In this document: in pieces, positions 12,048-23,710 of the stretch
Layout: each line of letters begins with the position of its first letter
How positions within the stretch are numbered: the first letter of the stretch is position 1
Origin: Grammothele lineata
Lineage: Eukaryota > Basidiomycota > Agaricomycetes > Polyporales > Polyporaceae
DNA length: 64,000 nt
NCBI GenBank assembly: GCA_002150815.3
Contig: NDFF03000011.1
Span: 744,001-808,000 of the forward strand
Direction of reading: 5' to 3'
Notes under the pieces: model-generated
Database searches by the model: none
Told to the model about the DNA's origin: nothing
The model's input: only the letters and a program-made list of their open reading frames with translations
Made by a program: the position numbers and the translations under genes

Positions 12048-14849
12048 TCACTCCTCGTCCTCGTCCTCACCCTCCCACCGCCGCCCGAGCCCAACGCGCC
12101 CGTCCTCGTCCCCGTTGACGTAGAGCCACGCCTCGAGCCGCCTCCCCAGCTCGCCCCCGCGGCCCCCGCAAAAGTCCCCGGTCGCGTTCAGGAGCTTCTC
12201 GCGCTCCTTCTCCACCGCGACGACGACCTTGGACGGCGCAGCAGCCCCAGTGCCGTTCACACCGTTGGGAGGGGCGGCGGCGGCGGCGGTGGATCCGTTG
12301 ACGTTAGCGAGCTTGCCGTTCGCGGAGGCTCCGCTGAGCTTGCGGCGCACCGTGTCCGGGCTCCCTCCGCCGTTGGCACCGTTAAGGTTGACGTTGACCT
12401 CGCCCCCTACCCCAGAGAACGCAAGGCGCTCCACCTCGATCGCCGCAACAGGCGAGTCGCTCGGGGGCGGGCTCTCCTCCCCACCTCTCCACTCCCCCTC
12501 CCCCTCCTCCCCGTTCACCCCGTGCAGATCCCCACGAGGGTCGTCATGGCTCAGCGGCGCCCCGTCCTCCTCCCACGACTTGAACCAGTCCTCCTCCTGC
12601 TCCTCGGGCCCGAGGATCGAGCCCACGAGGCCCTCCTCCCAGCCGTCCCACTCGACGCAGCGGTGCGCCATGCGCAGGCGCGCGCCGTGCGCCTCGTGGT
12701 GCAGCCATTCGGCGGCGAGCTTGCCGAGGTCGGTCTCGCGCACGTGTGAGTGCGGGTGCGGCGAGTGTGGGGGAGGGGGAGGGGACAGGGAGGAAGAGGG
12801 AGGAGGGGAGCGCGCGAGCTTCTCGACGGTCGCGCGGAAGAGCTTCGCGGTGAAGGGCGAGGACTGGAGGAAGGCGGGGACGTGTGCGGACGCCCAGAGC
12901 GGGCGGGTCGTCGTCGACTCCCAGTCGATGATGCACGTCTGCAGAACAGAACTCGTCAGTAAGCCGTTTCAACTTCAGGAATGGAAAGAGGGAGACGTAC
13001 GATCTTGGAGTTGTCCTCTTCATCAACAAAGACGTTCTCCAAGTTCAGATCATGGCAGTCAATCGTGAACTCCTCCGGGGACCCACCCCCTCCTCCCCCA
13101 TCGCCCTCCGCATGGCTCGCAACCCCCAACCTCTCCATCAACCTCAAAAACCGCGCCATCTCCTCCCTCACCCGCTCCTCCCTCTCCGCCAAATGCGCCA
13201 CGAGGAACGTCGTGCGCTGCATCCGCCTATAATCCTGATACATCGTATCCCCCGGCCCACCATCCCACTCCGCCTCGCTCTCCTCCCAGTCCCACTCGTC
13301 CGACGCGTCCGACCGGTCGTCCGGCAACGCACTAACTTTATGGTGCCGCGACGTCTCGATCTCGTCCGGGTCGAGGTGCAGCCGATGCGGCGCGGTCTTG
13401 CCCTCGTTCTCGAGGATCACGCCGCGCACCTCGCGCGCGGCGCACGCGCGTAAGTAGTCGTCCGTGCTCCGCCACGGCCCGCGGTCGAGCTCGTCTGGGT
13501 GCGCGAGCTCGCCGCGGTTCGAGCCGAAGAAGGGCCAGGAGATGATCTGGCCCACGTGCACCTCGCGCGACGACGAGGACATCGAGGTGGAGCCGGCCTG
13601 CAGCTTGTCGACGGCGTCGGTGATGTTCGTGAAGCGGTTGTAGCTCGAGGGCGTGGGCGTGGGCAGGGACGAGTTGAGTTCGGAGACGGCGGCCGGGTCC
13701 GGGCCGTCGTATAATGAGCCGATCATGGGGAATCGGTGTCCGAATAAGGGGAGCACCAGCATCGCGATGTTCTCCATTAATGCCACCAGCTTACTGTGGG
13801 GCAGGGAGTGGAATACTTTCGACAGGGGGATGCCGACGGCCTGCAGGCGAGTGTAAGCATAGACCTTCAACGAGAAAAGATCGCGCGCTCACCTTCGACA
13901 TCAGGATGTACTCGCCGCCTAAGCGGTTGTACGGGTTGGAATCATAGTGATAGACCTCCGGGACCGGAATGGAGGTGTGCTCGCGCAGATAATGCATCGT
14001 CGCCACCTCGGACTCGGTCTTGAGCCGCGGCATGAACCGTCGCGCGACACGCGCGACAATCTCACGTCTGTCAACGAGGGTGACGAGGTATCCCTGCGTA
14101 AGCATCAGAACAGTCAGCGATCCGCGTCCGTATCATATCGTCCAAGACTCTCGGGCTGCGCGGCGCCACCTCCGGTGGGGCCTGCGCGTCGCGCCAGGAT
14201 GCAGATGAAACGACCATAGAACCCCCCAACGCGTCCCATCCAGCTGCGCGCAGAGGGTCGCTCGTGCCAAGGAGGAGATGCCAAGGCTGGGTAGACGCGA
14301 CGGCGTTCTGGAGACGCGCTCGGGAGAGATGCTCGCTTCCATGCAGCACCGGTCGCTTCCTGACAAGCGTGAAGGTTGCGCCAAGTGTGACAGGAAGCGA
14401 GCCCGCGAATCTTGGCGGAGTGGAGGGCAACCTCCGCGGCGACCCCACGAGCAGCACGGAGATGAACGTAGCACGCCACCCACGGTGCCCGAAGCCCACG
14501 AAAAGAGCCACAATAGCTTCATCCAACGGAGGGGACGAAAACGCGACGAAAGCGAGGGATGCAGAGAACGCTCACTTTATGGAAAGTACCTAGAGAGCGG
14601 TAGCGGTGAGATGGGGATCTGGAGAGATGGATGAGATTGAGTTAGAGACGGACCTGCACCGAGGAATTTGATACGTGCGACGGGAGCACCCATGCGCTCG
14701 TGGACGATATCTTTCAGGAGCTTGCGGTCGACCTGGAAGGGCGTCGCGTTGTGCACGGCGGCATCGGCCTTTGCCTCTGCTTTTCTGTCCTCGTGCTCGA
14801 CGTCCCAGTCCCACTCGAGGGGCGGGAGATCCGCTTGTGACGGCGTCAT
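12048..14849 (-). CDS. APH-family phosphotransferase-like protein (PF01636 type), extended
   Basis: Five exons: 14654-14849, 14576-14589, 13893-14093, 13001-13840, 12048-12938 (713 aa). The N-terminal part has LGAG-TFHK-GYLVTL, a glycine-rich-loop equivalent followed by VARVARRFMPRLKTESEVATMHYLREH, the usual start of fungal APH-domain proteins. The catalytic loop CHDLNLENVF and the metal-binding IIDWE are present; the exon junction falls just before the latter. The 14-nt exon (14576-14589) encodes TFHK and is needed to keep frame. A non-conserved acidic insertion separates the lobes, and a Gly/Asn/Ala-rich low-complexity stretch fills much of the C-terminus. The substrate cannot be told from sequence; these are small-molecule or protein kinases of unknown target. 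The frame is open upstream of 14849, but no ATG was found there. Confidence 0.85.
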
Positions 14850-17800
14850 GGGTGGCGCGCTGCGCGATGTTGAACGCGTCGAGGATGAGGGGGCTGGCGA
14901 AGCGGGGTGGGAGTGCGCGGGCGGGTGCAAATCGCGATGCTTAGTGTGCGAGGTTTGCGATACGGGCAGCTCGTGCTTGTGGCGGCGCGCTGAGGACGAT
15001 GAGGGGTGAGGAGAGGAGTTGAGGGCGCAGGCTAGCTGGTAGAGACTGGAGGTGGGGTGGAAGAGGGAGTGGTCAGGAAGAAAGCAGCGAAACGCCGAGA
15101 CTTATCGCAGACGCACTCGAGTTTATTGCGGGACCGCTTACTGTCGAGTCTGGCACAGCGGCGCGAGTCGTTGGCGCTGGCGCTGATCTCGCCAAACGGG
15201 CCATGTGATTCAAGGAGGAGAGCGGGCATGTCGCTCGGAGCAGAGAGCTCAGTGGTTACACGGGCAGCGTTGTGGATCGAGAGCCCATGTTTGTCTGTCT
15301 TGGAGTATATATGTGGGGGGCGGTCGGGGCCTGCTCTTGGGTACGACCGACCGGCCCAGCTCCGCCCGCGCTACCGCCGCACGTTCACCGCACTGGGCGT
15401 CTGACATACGCAGGTTGCCGGCGCAGGCTTTCGCAATATTCGTCATCTGCGATTAGACACCTCGCTTCCCCATCTGTCCGCCTGGATCTCAGATCCGATC
15501 TCTCCGCCCCTCGTCGCCTACCGCCTGCCCCGCCCCCGCACTCCGACATCCCGACGACGCTGCCCCTCACCGTCCCTCGTCCTCCCGCCCCCGAGCCCCT
15601 TACCACGGCTCCCGCAGCGGCCCCGGGGAGCACCGCGCCCGCCGTCTCACGAAAGGGGCCGAGCCCCAGCACCCCAGGAGCATACCCAGTCCCACCTTCC
15701 CCAGCGGGCACCGGTGATCCGCCGCAAGAGTGTGAGGGACGCATGGAGCCTGAGGGCATCACCATCTCGATGCCCAAGACCCAGCGTCAGAATGCTTGGC
15801 GTGACCTTCCCGACCCATCGAACGTGTCCGCCCTGTCCGCTGTTCTATTCTTGGCCGCACCAGCCTTGTCGCCTCCACCGACGTCGTCGACGCCCAGAGC
15901 CTCTGCTGCGATACCGTTAGCTCGCCTCTCGGCCGCCGAACGCTTCGCCCCTTCTACGTACTGACCGGCCGACAACGGCCGCGACAAATCCTGCAGCCAG
16001 GCTTATGAAAACGCTCGGCCTGTGATACCGTAAGTACCCCGCACTCATGTACATACTCATCCCCGCCTTCCGGCATGTGCGTGCCATATTAGCTCGCCAA
16101 TCCGCTCTCCGTTCATTTCCCCCAATCATGTGCCCACCCAAAGTGCTTGAAGCTTCTCCGTCGCCCAGTCGCGAGCTGCTCCCCCAGGCTCGCCGGCCCC
16201 GGCCCCCGAGCGAGGGCACTCGAGCCTCCCGAGGCTAATCGACCGTAGGCTCGTTCTGACCTTTGAGCGTCGCGATCGCCTGCTACTGGCTGTTAGCTTC
16301 ACGAACCCACCCGCACCACCGCACCCCACTCTGTCCGGATATCCACTAGCGTCCTCGCTCGGAGCGCGCGGAGGCTACAGGGGGTCTATTAATGAAACAA
16401 CTGCGCGCGCCCCAGGCGTGGCAAACTTGAACCTAACAGCGGAACGACGTCACTGCGTCCCCTAACCCCTCGGGCCCTGGCCTACAATGTTCAGAGCTAC
16501 GCCGCGCGTACGACGTGAACGTTCAGCAGCCCTGCATGCAAAAGAACACTGTATGAGTGGTCGCCGCAACCTCCGCCTTCTCCACGGACCGCTCAGGAAC
16601 AAGCTCCTCCAATCTACAGAACTCTGAGGAACACCAGGGAACCCCGCACCTCCAGTCCAGGCCACAAGAGACCTAGGGACACCCCGGCCTACAACCGGAA
16701 CCACCAGTTCCCCACAACGGCCTGAAAGCTGACAGACTCCTGACAGTGACAGGAGCAACCGCGGCACAGCGCGTACGTAGTCGCGCGCGTGCCGTCCCCC
16801 ACCCATCTCCCCACGACAGACTCGATAGCCCGAATGCTTATCGCGCGCGCAGGGGCGGGTCAGCTGCGCGTCGATCGCGGCTAACGAGGGGGCGCGTCCG
16901 CTCCAGTCGGTTCCACGCTCTCCTCTCTCGTTCTCGGCAGCGTGCGGGCGCGCGCACGTCTCGGTGAGAGAAGGAAGACATGTACAGGGGGTGAGGAGGT
17001 GAGGGGGAGATAGGCGGCGCGGGGGGAGCGACTTGATCAATAGGGCAGGTCGAGAGCTGATCCATCATGCATCGATGGGCGACTACCAGTAAGGTCAGTA
17101 CTAAGTCAACGTTCGGCCAATCGACACGTACATATGTACGCAGGCACCGTAACGGGCGAAACCTAGCTAACTTTGTATCAGCGTTTGCTGCGTATTGAGT
17201 CCTGAACTTGGAGCTTGCCTGCGCCTTTCACGCCTCCGAATGCGAGTCCTTGAACTTCCTTCACGGCGCCTCCGAAGTGAACTGGCGAAGCCGAACGCAG
17301 CGCACATCCGCCTCTCCTCAAGTCGACCTTCACAAACTGCCCGCGTCCGCGCGGCGAACGTCCTCGACGCACGTAGGAGCCGTACAAAGCAAGCCATCAC
17401 CCTCCGAGCCCAGGAGCGTGGAGGCTCTCGGCCGTTATCAGAAGAGCCTCCCCAGCCGCCCGTCCGAAGTCCAGGGAAGCTGCTCGGAGGCGGAGGAAGG
17501 CGGAGGAAGGCCCGCAACGGACGCCGTACCCCGGCGACCGTCGACCGTCGACCGCGTCTGTGCCCTCGCCGAAGACGAGTTTCGATTTTCAGTTTTCGGG
17601 ACGTCCGAGCTCGGTATGGAGGAGGAACGGTAGGTAGGGCGCGAAGGGCGAGTCAGTTGTTGTATGTACTTGTCGGTTCCGCTTGCGTCGCGCGCCCCGA
17701 TCCTGTCTTCGCTCAACATTGGCAATCGTCTTGTCCCTGTCCTGTAAACACAGTGAGTTGTAGTAAACCCGAAACTGCGCCGAACCGCCCTGGAGCGTTC

Positions 17801-18867
17801 AAGATCCGCGCGACAGTGAACTCGTACACACATGGCGTCGACTGCCCACTAGTGCGAACCTGTGCGATGAATCATGAACTCCATCAGCTAAGGTCCGTAG
17901 CCCGATCGCAGCCCGACGAGGAGTACGGACCTTGTCAATAATGTCTCGGATGGCTGTCCCGAGATAGGCCTTGACCACAGTATGTACTTACTCAGTTTAC
18001 ATATTACTCGAAGTCGTCTGTCAGCGCCCGCCGAGCGATCACGCTCCTCCCAGAGATTGCGCGATGCCCATTCGCTCCTCGTGACATCACGCGTCGCGCG
18101 CGACGCGTGGCGGTGGCGTCATCCCTGGCAGTCCAGATGAGCTCATACATTAAGACAACGCACGACTTCAACTCACCTTCGGTTCGACAGGACGCGATTT
18201 GCAGATGAGAATAGCACGCACGACGGCGACTTGCTTGCGGCAGGTAACGAAGAAGCGGGGTAAACGGAAACGTTCCCATGTGTAATCGAGGAAGAAGTGC
18301 CGCGGTGATCGAGTACTCGAGCTCGAAGCGCCGCTACGATCGAGCTCGAGGTGCTGCTGCAGCCTGCAACAAAAGGCAATGAGCTCGTTACTTGCCGAGA
18401 TAACAGTTGCACCCTAATGTTAGCGAACGTGTGTTGCGTCGAAGACAATGAACACCGGATGCGGATAGAACTGTTGTCGGCGAACAACCTGCATGATGCC
18501 GTAGGGCCCGTCGTTCTATCAGAACCCCTACGATCGAACAACTTCAGCACCCTGGGCCCAAAGTACGTCACAAAGCTCACCTTTACAGCACGAACCCATC
18601 CTGTGAGCCTGAGAGACACAACGAAACGCCGTGGCGGCGGCGGCAACATGCAAGCAGGAAAGTGTATGCCAAACGGACAAATATAATGCGAGCGCGAGGA
18701 TTACATTATGCGACAGTCCATGGGACATCTGCTTCTAGCCGGATGGAGGATATCTATAAGTACACAGGACGTCAAGTATACAAGGGGAGCAAGACCAAAT
18801 CCAGAACGGGAGAGGACGGGAAAAAGGAAACGGAGTGCTCAGCCCGCAGCAGGGCCGTATATATGCT
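14850..18867. other. Gene-poor stretch
   Basis: Apart from the weak frame at 15287-15964, I see no gene in about 4 kb. Overlapping open frames on both strands (for example plus 17195-17941 and minus 16462-17040) are Arg/Ser/Pro-rich, as expected from GC-rich random sequence, and match no family I know. Long 5' leaders, an unrecognised non-coding RNA or old decayed elements are possible. Confidence 0.4.
15287..15964 (+). CDS. Uncertain proline-rich open frame
   Basis: The frame runs 226 codons from the first ATG at 15287, rich in Pro, Ala, Ser and Thr, with no recognisable domain and no splice-supported extension. A tatatat stretch lies near 15305, but inside the frame. It may be a lineage-specific disordered protein, or simply GC-rich non-coding DNA. 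Not recognised. Confidence 0.2.
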   Translation: MFVCLGVYMWGAVGACSWVRPTGPAPPALPPHVHRTGRLTYAGCRRRLSQYSSSAIRHLASPSVRLDLRSDLSAPRRLPPAPPPHSDIPTTLPLTVPRPPAPEPLTTAPAAAPGSTAPAVSRKGPSPSTPGAYPVPPSPAGTGDPPQECEGRMEPEGITISMPKTQRQNAWRDLPDPSNVSALSAVLFLAAPALSPPPTSSTPRASAAIPLARLSAAERFAPSTY

Positions 18868-19569
18868 TCACTTCTTCCCTGCCTCGATGGCGTCGCCGTT
18901 CTTGCATGCGACGATCTTGATTTTCGGCGCGGTGACGATCTCGTTCGACTCCATCTTGAATGCAGGGTTCTTGACGATGAACGTCCATACGTCGTCGCAG
19001 AGCCGGTACGTGTGAAGGTGGCCCTGTGTTGACGCAGATGGTACCAGAGAACACAGAGACAGAGTATAGGGGCGGGGCGGTAGAAGGTCAAAGACGAAGG
19101 CAATGGTGGGGAGGCGTCCGGAAGGAAGGCATTTGAAGAGAGAGCAGCCGGAGTAGGAAGAGGGTTTACGGTCGTGGTGAGCGAACCGACCACGCAGCAA
19201 ATAAGACACATACCTTGAGGGTCGTCTTCGTTTTCACCTGCCTCACCATGATGTCCGCAAGGGACTTGTCAAACTACACGTCCAGTCCATGACGATTACG
19301 AGAAGCAGAGGGGAAGGTGCAAGCACTGTGTCAGCACACTTGAAAGTCCTCTTCTGCCCAGTCTGAATGGTCCCGTACCTGCTGCAGGACCTTCATAGCC
19401 AGCTGCGGCGTGATAGCCCCACTCGTAATGAGCTCGTCGAGCGAGTCCGTGAGCGCCATGCCGATCCTGAGCGCACCCCAGCAGAGGCACAGTCAAATTC
19501 GCCAAACGGCCCAAAGGGCTGCTGCACTCACGAGGAGCCGCGGTAGAACTCGTAGTACGCCGTCGCCAT
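18868..19569 (-). CDS. TOA2: Transcription initiation factor IIA gamma subunit
   Basis: Exons 19532-19569, 19379-19466, 19214-19273, 18868-19023 give 113 aa (human 109, yeast 122). The protein starts [20 protein letters not shown] and continues through [29 protein letters not shown], then [16 protein letters not shown] and the C-terminal beta-barrel strand [10 protein letters not shown]. This is the full alpha-helical plus beta-barrel layout of the small TFIIA subunit, which stabilises TBP on the TATA box as part of the polymerase II preinitiation complex in the nucleus. A short, well-conserved housekeeping gene; all splice joins are canonical. Confidence 0.95.
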
Positions 19570-19975
19570 AATGTGAGAAGGTGAATGGGGTAACGAATGG
19601 ACTGGAAGGCTGGCTGGACGGCTGACGGGACGAGATGGACAGTGGTGAAGAGGTGGACGATGAGTCGAGTCCAGTCGACGACGATGAGCAAGCCTGGCGC
19701 TCCGCCACCCGCCCTATTGGTCCCCACCCGAGGTAATTGTTATGTAAGCAGCACTATCGCCCGAGACGCTGAGTCATTAACTCGACTACAGTAGAGGACT
19801 TACCAGTCCGGCCTCCTCAGGCTCAAGCTCTACGCAGTCGAACAGAATGTGGTGAGTGGGGGTATGGATTACTACACGAGTTACACTAAGTTGACTAGTA
19901 TACATATCGCATAAACAGAGAGCAAATAGTACGCGTGGTTCTACTTACTCTGCATCCGAATGGACGGCCATTCCG
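19570..19975. other. Intergenic spacer
   Basis: The 5' flank of the TFIIA gene and 3' flank of monooxygenase A. Nothing recognisable. Confidence 0.5.
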
Positions 19976-22166
19976 TTACACTGTAAGGAAAATCCTGGAG
20001 AAGTATTCTCTGACCCCGGCTGCGTCATACACGAACGCCCCAATATACCCGTCCGGCCTCACGACGACGAGCTTCGGCGCATTTCTCTCCACTTGATAAA
20101 TCCGAGCGGCGTGACCATCCCTGTCATGGAACGCTACTGCATCCTCTACTGTTGCAGGGACCCCGCCTTGTCCAAGGATTACCGTTTGCACAGTCCCAGA
20201 GGGGTAGGTCTGCGCATCCCGTACCACAGCGTTGGCATCCTGCTTATCGTCCGCAAAGAGAATAATCGTGTGCACAGTAGGTTTGAAGATGTCGAAGAGC
20301 GACGTCTCCTTTCCCGCCGCGTCGACCAGCCCCGGAGCCTGTGGTGCACGGTCTCCGGCGCGGACGCCGCCCTCGGGCCCGTAGCCCTGGTACGCAAGGG
20401 CTACCATGTCTTCCAGGCTTCTCCCTTCCGACCCGCGGGCGTCGAGGACGACGGGGCTGTAGCGATAGTTGATGTCGAGCTGGTATAGAGCTCGGTTCTT
20501 CCAGCCTTGGAAGCGGCTCTTGTCCGGGGCCGTGCCCTCTTTCGTCGAGGCCTGCGCCGGTTTAGATGCGATGGTCTTGTATAGGGTCTTCGTCGTAGCT
20601 AGCATCTGGGCGACAACAGGGAGACGTTCTGTGTGGTACGAGTCCAGGAGTGCGGGTGTAGCAAGGCCTTTGTGCGCGAGGGCAATCTTCCAAGCAATGT
20701 TGAACTGGAATCCGTCAGAGGCGCGCGGCGTGTGTTCGCAAGCCAACTTCACTCACCGAATCCTGGACGCTAGTGTTCAGGCCTTGACCACCGTTCGGAG
20801 AGTGAATATGGGCGGCGTCTGTGTTCCATTCGAATGAGATAGTTTCATTGATCTTGACAGGGGCATAGTCGCTTACCTCCTGCGATGAACACCCGACCTT
20901 CCGAAAACTTATTCACCATTCTCATTTTCGGCCTAAGAACGGTCATCAGTAAGCCCGTCGATTTCAGCCCATTTTCTAGACTGACTTCCAATACATGAGA
21001 GTCGAAATGCTCTTGAAGACGATGTCTCTGCGGTCGGTGAGCTCCTGGAAGAGCTCGACGAATTGTGCTGGCTCCCGGATATCCGTCGGATCACGATCTG
21101 AGCAGACGATACCTAGATGGAATCCACCATAACGTTTCGGACGTGCCATGACGCTGCGAAAGATGCGGGTTAGCTTCGGAGTGTACTTCGCCTATTTGTG
21201 GTAACGCAGGACGTACGTGAACTTGCCGGGCTGAGTCCAGATATGGCGGTACTATCCCAATCCTATCAGTCTCTAAACCGTTGGCACCATAAGCGAGTAC
21301 GCACGTCCGGAGAGAGCCCCTCGCCTTCAAGCTCGCATTCCGTCCATACGCCCCCATCTGCGTCCATCGTCTCTCCCTCGAACGTAGCACCGATGAATTT
21401 GCGCGTCATCCCTAGGGACCAATGGGTAGGCTCAGTTATTCTGACAACACTATAGAAGTGTCCAATTCTTGCCTCTGCCACCGTCAGCGCCGATCACGTA
21501 CGACGCACGGAAGGTTTCGAAGGTTTCTCCGTCTGGCCCAGTTTTCTTTAACGTCACGGAAACACCGTCGGACTCTTGCTGGAGCGAGGCAGGTTCTACG
21601 CCCTGCTCAACGTGAACGCCATGAGCATTTAAATGCTTGCGTAGCACGCGTTCATTCAGGTATTGATCGACGACTAGCATGCCCTGAAACAGCACTTATC
21701 AGTTGATTCTGCGCCTATGATGTGTAGCGGTATAGCTTACATAGGGCCTGTCCGGAGTTGGCGGCTCCGGTTCGAACACCTTGTCGATACGATCTACCTC
21801 GATCCCACCTGGCAACTTGTATGACTTCAGTGGAAAGAGCGGCGTGGACTCGTGGCGAAGATCGTCGGCGAATCCGAGGAAGTGTGCCACTTCAACCGTC
21901 CTGGGCTAGTTTTATGACGGTGTGAGTCTTCTGCGACAGCCAGACGTTCATCAGAGTAGCAGCGGGCACGCACATGGACGCCACTTCCCCGCGACATAAT
22001 ATGCGGCTCCGGGAGTTTGTCAATGATGCGTACGGGGACGCCACTCTTCACGAGGACGAGTGCGGCGGCCAGGCCAGTCGGACCCGCACCAATCTATATG
22101 CGGATGCGTAAGGTCGTATTGGGTCCGCAAACATACGCTGGTACTTACCACGAGAACAGAAGGCAT
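19976..22166 (-). CDS. FAD-dependent aromatic monooxygenase A (phenol hydroxylase type)
   Basis: Ten exons: 22149-22166, 21974-22093, 21741-21905, 21473-21683, 21305-21411, 21217-21251, 20986-21153, 20877-20932, 20757-20818, 19976-20704; 556 aa, every phase verified. It is a class A flavoprotein hydroxylase that would add oxygen to an aromatic ring using NAD(P)H. Features: dinucleotide-binding GAGPTG near the N-terminus, the DG motif (GADGGR) at the end of exon 4, the FAD ribityl-binding GD motif split across exons 8 and 9 (AG-D-AAHIHSPNGGQGLN), and a C-terminal thioredoxin-like domain beginning RAGDRAPQAPGLV. The intron between exons 4 and 5 (21412-21472) uses a GC donor; it would introduce a stop if retained. 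The substrate is unknown. Last gene of the four-gene array and one of its two diverged members. Confidence 0.9.
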
Positions 22167-22255
22167 GACTCGTATTCTGGAGGGTACGATGCTCAAGATA
22201 CTTCAAGAGTTGCGACGTGGTTGTGGGGTGTCAGACGGCGATGCTGCTAGCGTAA

Positions 22256-22265
22256 GTTTAAATAG
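22256..22265 (-). promoter_or_regulatory. TATA-like box of monooxygenase A
   Basis: On the minus strand the sequence reads TATTTAAACT, about 90 bp before the ATG at 22164-22166. Comparable elements lie 68-86 bp before B, C and D. Confidence 0.4.
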
Positions 22266-22660
22266 AAACAATGCTGAGTGCGCCATCACGTACTTATAAC
22301 GCTAAGCATGCCGTCCTGACGCGCACGCTGAGTTCTGAGAGGCCACGCGGCTGCGCATTGATTGTGTACTTGCTGCTTCCTGGGTCCAGATGTGAGTTAT
22401 CGTAACCGAATGAAGGCACAGATGCATGGCGTAGGTTGGTGACTGTAACTGGTGTTGATCTCGTGAGAAAGGATTTGTATAGCATGCAGCTGCCGATATC
22501 TTCGAAGCGTAGCAGCGTCGTTGATAGCGATGATGCGAACGGAGTGTACTACCATGACAATCACAGGATAACGTATGATCTGAGACCACATAGAAGGCAT
22601 GACACCATTCCTTGTGTATACAATAGCGGGGACCTCGAGCTCGAGCTGTTCTGAGAGTAC

Positions 22661-22840
22661 GTACTTCATGGCAAATAGTATGTACCGTAGCCAAGTGATT
22701 CCGACAACACGGTGCGCAATGCGTATCCCGCACTTATGGGTGAGACGTGCATAACACCGAGGTGCACGCCTGGAACTTGGTAGTGGTGCAGAGATCATAC
22801 GACGTGTGAGAGGAGGGGAGAAAGGCCACTTGCGACTCAA
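22661..22840. repeat. Dispersed 180-bp repeat, copy 1
   Basis: Matches 26781-26960 in the same orientation with many substitutions. Shared stretches include ATGGGTGA and CACGCCTGGAA. It is probably part of an older upstream-region duplication in the array. Confidence 0.55.
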
Positions 22841-23710
22841 GGCATCAAGACTTACTGAAGGGATATCACAGCTACCTGAGATTCGAAGTTCGGAACGTCC
22901 TACCTCGCCACCCGCTTCGTGTAACTTCAGCCGCAAACATTTCACTGCTCTTTGAGCACTCCATAAGGGCCACCGTTGTGGTGTATGCGATTCCGGCTCC
23001 AAAGAAACGCGTCAACTATTCCGGCGCTTGCATGCTGATATGTCGGATGGATGAGGGAGCAGTTCACAAGGAGCGTCTGGTACCATGAGTGATAATTTGA
23101 GAGCGATGAGAGATTAAGCCATGAGAGTGACGGCGAAAGTGAGTCCAGGTGGAAGAGCACAATCGTCTTCAGGGAGTCGGGCGCTTGATTTTCGGTCGCG
23201 TAGACGCCTGTACACGAGCCTGCGACTCGGAATCCCTGTTGTCAGTTGTTCCCTTTCTTCCACGCTCCTTTTGTGCACAGGGTTCGTAAGAAGGCGAGGC
23301 TCCTTCCCGATTCCCCAGGTGACCGTGTGCACAGATGAAGCTTAAGGCCTCCATTCTCAGAGGTCTGGTCCGATTGCAACAGCTTCCTCTAAAAGGCACT
23401 CAGTTTCATCGACGGGGCCGGGTCGACGCAAGGGCACGAGCTTGCAATAACATTTGCATGTCTCTCGGATGAATCACTCCCAGCGCGGATGCAGTTGCAC
23501 ATATGGCGTCGTTCTTATTGCTACAACACCATATAAGATGGAGGTCGTCGAGATAATTCGGTGAGAGATGCGAAGCGACACTGAACTTGAAGTCGAGACC
23601 ACGAAATGCGACGCCAGTGAGTTGTGTTCTTATGCCAACTCTCTATGTGCCGATTAGACTAATACTACAACTCTTTCTAATGCTCTAAGCAAACCAGGTC
23701 TCACCCAAAC

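Larger units (their letters stand above)
22167..23710. other. Spacer between monooxygenases A and B
   Basis: No supported gene. It holds the promoter of A, a segment (about 22661-22840) repeated at about 26781-26960, and 3' flank of B from about 23540 that is repeated downstream of C. Open frames here are short and have no domains. Confidence 0.5.

Noticed and set aside
19976..22166. Suspected frameshifts in monooxygenase A around exons 7 and 8
   Set aside because: They came from misreading line boundaries; exon lengths sum correctly and match B, C and D.
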